6,219 nucleotides of DNA. Origin: Candidatus Ancillula trichonymphae ImTpAt (GTDB lineage: Bacteria > Actinomycetota > Actinomycetes > Actinomycetales > Bifidobacteriaceae). The position numbers were made by a program, and so were the translations under genes. Below, piece by piece: positions 5,518 to 6,219 of the stretch. The stretch is taken from positions 1 through 6,219 of the forward strand of contig AXYY01000035.1 of assembly GCA_000485475.1 (NCBI GenBank), read 5' to 3'. Numbering within the stretch: the stretch's first letter is position 1; each line of letters begins with the position of its first letter. Below the pieces are notes generated by a model. That model saw nothing but the letters and a program-made list of their open reading frames with translations, was not told the DNA's origin and ran no database searches.

Positions 5518-6219
5518 ATATGTCCAAAAACCGTACATCTTTCGCATTCTGCTGAATAAAACTTCTGCGAGATGCGACATCTTCACCCATGAGTAAACTA
5601 AAAGTTTCGTCTGCAGCAGCTGCATCATCCACAGTTACTTGCTTGAGCGTCCTGAGTTCAGGGTTCATGGTGGTCTCCCAAAGTTCTGTGTAGTTCATCT
5701 CTCCAAGACCCTTGTATCGCTGAACACCATCTTTTGGCAGTTTCTTGCCCGCTGCTTCACCCTCTTTCAGGTGCTCGTCGCGTTCTTCATCTGAAAATAC
5801 GTAATCATGCGGCTTGTTCGACCACTTGATGCGATACAGCGGCGGCTGAGCGATGTACACGTACCCCAATTTGATCAATGGCTGCATATACCGGAACAAG
5901 AAAGTTAGCAGGAGTGTTGCAATGTGCGCACCGTCAACATCCGCGTCCGCCATCAGGACAACTTTGTGATACCGCGCCCTTTGTGCATTGAACTCTTCAC
6001 CCCAACCAGTCCCAATCGCACTGATCAGACTCTGAATTGTTTCTGAGCTGAGTGCACGATCTGGACGCACTTTCTCAACATTCAGGATCTTACCGCGGAT
6101 TGGTAGGATTGCTTGATTATACGGATTACGCCCCTGAATTGCTGAACCGCCCGCAGAATCTCCCTCAACGATGAAGATTTCGCACTCAGCAGCGTTCGAC
6201 GACTGGCAGTCTTTGAGCT
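5516..6219 (-). CDS. gyrB: DNA gyrase subunit B, C-terminal third (5' end outside window)
   Basis: The frame is open to the window edge. The 233 visible residues cover the end of the Toprim domain and the tail that docks GyrA. The ATPase and transducer domains lie outside. EGDSAGGSA (fragment residues 18-26) supplies the catalytic Glu, and the DADVD triad (91-95), in LMADADVDGAH, supplies the metal-binding Asps. AQPPLYRIKW, QRYKGLGEMN, ELWETTMNPE and the ending NAKDVRFLDI are typical GyrB features. The internal GTG at 6070 is a Val codon and not a start. E. coli Asp426 is present and Lys447 is replaced by Arg, as in M. tuberculosis. The residue after GGSA is Ile, where E. coli has Lys433. There is no intein or insertion in the visible part. 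GyrB binds and hydrolyses ATP and acts together with GyrA, made from the same transcript 10 bases downstream. Confidence 0.97.
   Translation of the reverse strand, partial: LKDCQSSNAAECEIFIVEGDSAGGSAIQGRNPYNQAILPIRGKILNVEKVRPDRALSSETIQSLISAIGTGWGEEFNAQRARYHKVVLMADADVDGAHIATLLLTFLFRYMQPLIKLGYVYIAQPPLYRIKWSNKPHDYVFSDEERDEHLKEGEAAGKKLPKDGVQRYKGLGEMNYTELWETTMNPELRTLKQVTVDDAAAADETFSLLMGEDVASRRSFIQQNAKDVRFLDI

Noticed and set aside
5516..6070. GTG 6070 as the start of a short GyrB-like protein
   Set aside because: The frame continues upstream through the essential EGDSAGGSA motif to the window edge, so this is an internal Val.

Overview
The window comes from the gyrase locus of an actinobacterium. 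The order gyrB, gyrA, DUF3566 membrane protein on one strand is the arrangement known from Mycobacterium (Rv0005-Rv0006-Rv0007) and other Actinomycetota. The GyrB C-terminus and GyrA read like Micrococcales proteins of the Microbacteriaceae/Tropherymataceae type. Base composition looks low for that phylum (by eye, clearly below 50% GC, with very AT-rich spacers), which suggests a reduced-genome or host-associated lineage. A Tropheryma relative is a reasonable guess, but the sequence alone does not prove it.

Layout. Positions 1-474 (+) hold the C-terminal part of a YbhN/LPG-synthase-type multi-pass membrane protein. Positions 463-1105 (-) are a heavily frameshifted remnant of a membrane protein gene, which still has an almost perfect sigma70-type promoter and a 17-bp palindrome over its start site (1128-1172). 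Positions 1243-1280 hold an intrinsic terminator for the minus strand. Positions 1438-2111 (-), perhaps extending to 1350, are a broken gene for a GLUG-motif surface protein with three single-base frame breaks. Positions 2112-2393 are AT-rich spacer with a candidate promoter and a leader hairpin. Positions 2394-6219 (-) are the intact gyrB (3' part), gyrA and DUF3566 operon, with tightly spaced or overlapping genes and good ribosome binding sites.

How it works together. GyrB and GyrA form the A2B2 gyrase that introduces negative supercoils. The DUF3566 protein is made from the same transcript, with its start overlapping the gyrA stop, and is predicted to sit in the membrane. Its link to gyrase is positional only.

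The part worth a second look is 463-2111. Two neighbouring minus-strand genes for membrane or surface proteins each carry several frame breaks, some at short homopolymers, while about 4.3 kb of flanking coding sequence has none. This contrast argues against random sequencing error. It fits recent gene decay, phase variation, or a silent-cassette role like that proposed for repeat-rich surface-protein loci in Tropheryma. I found no RNA genes, CRISPR arrays, insertion sequences or recognisable defence system.
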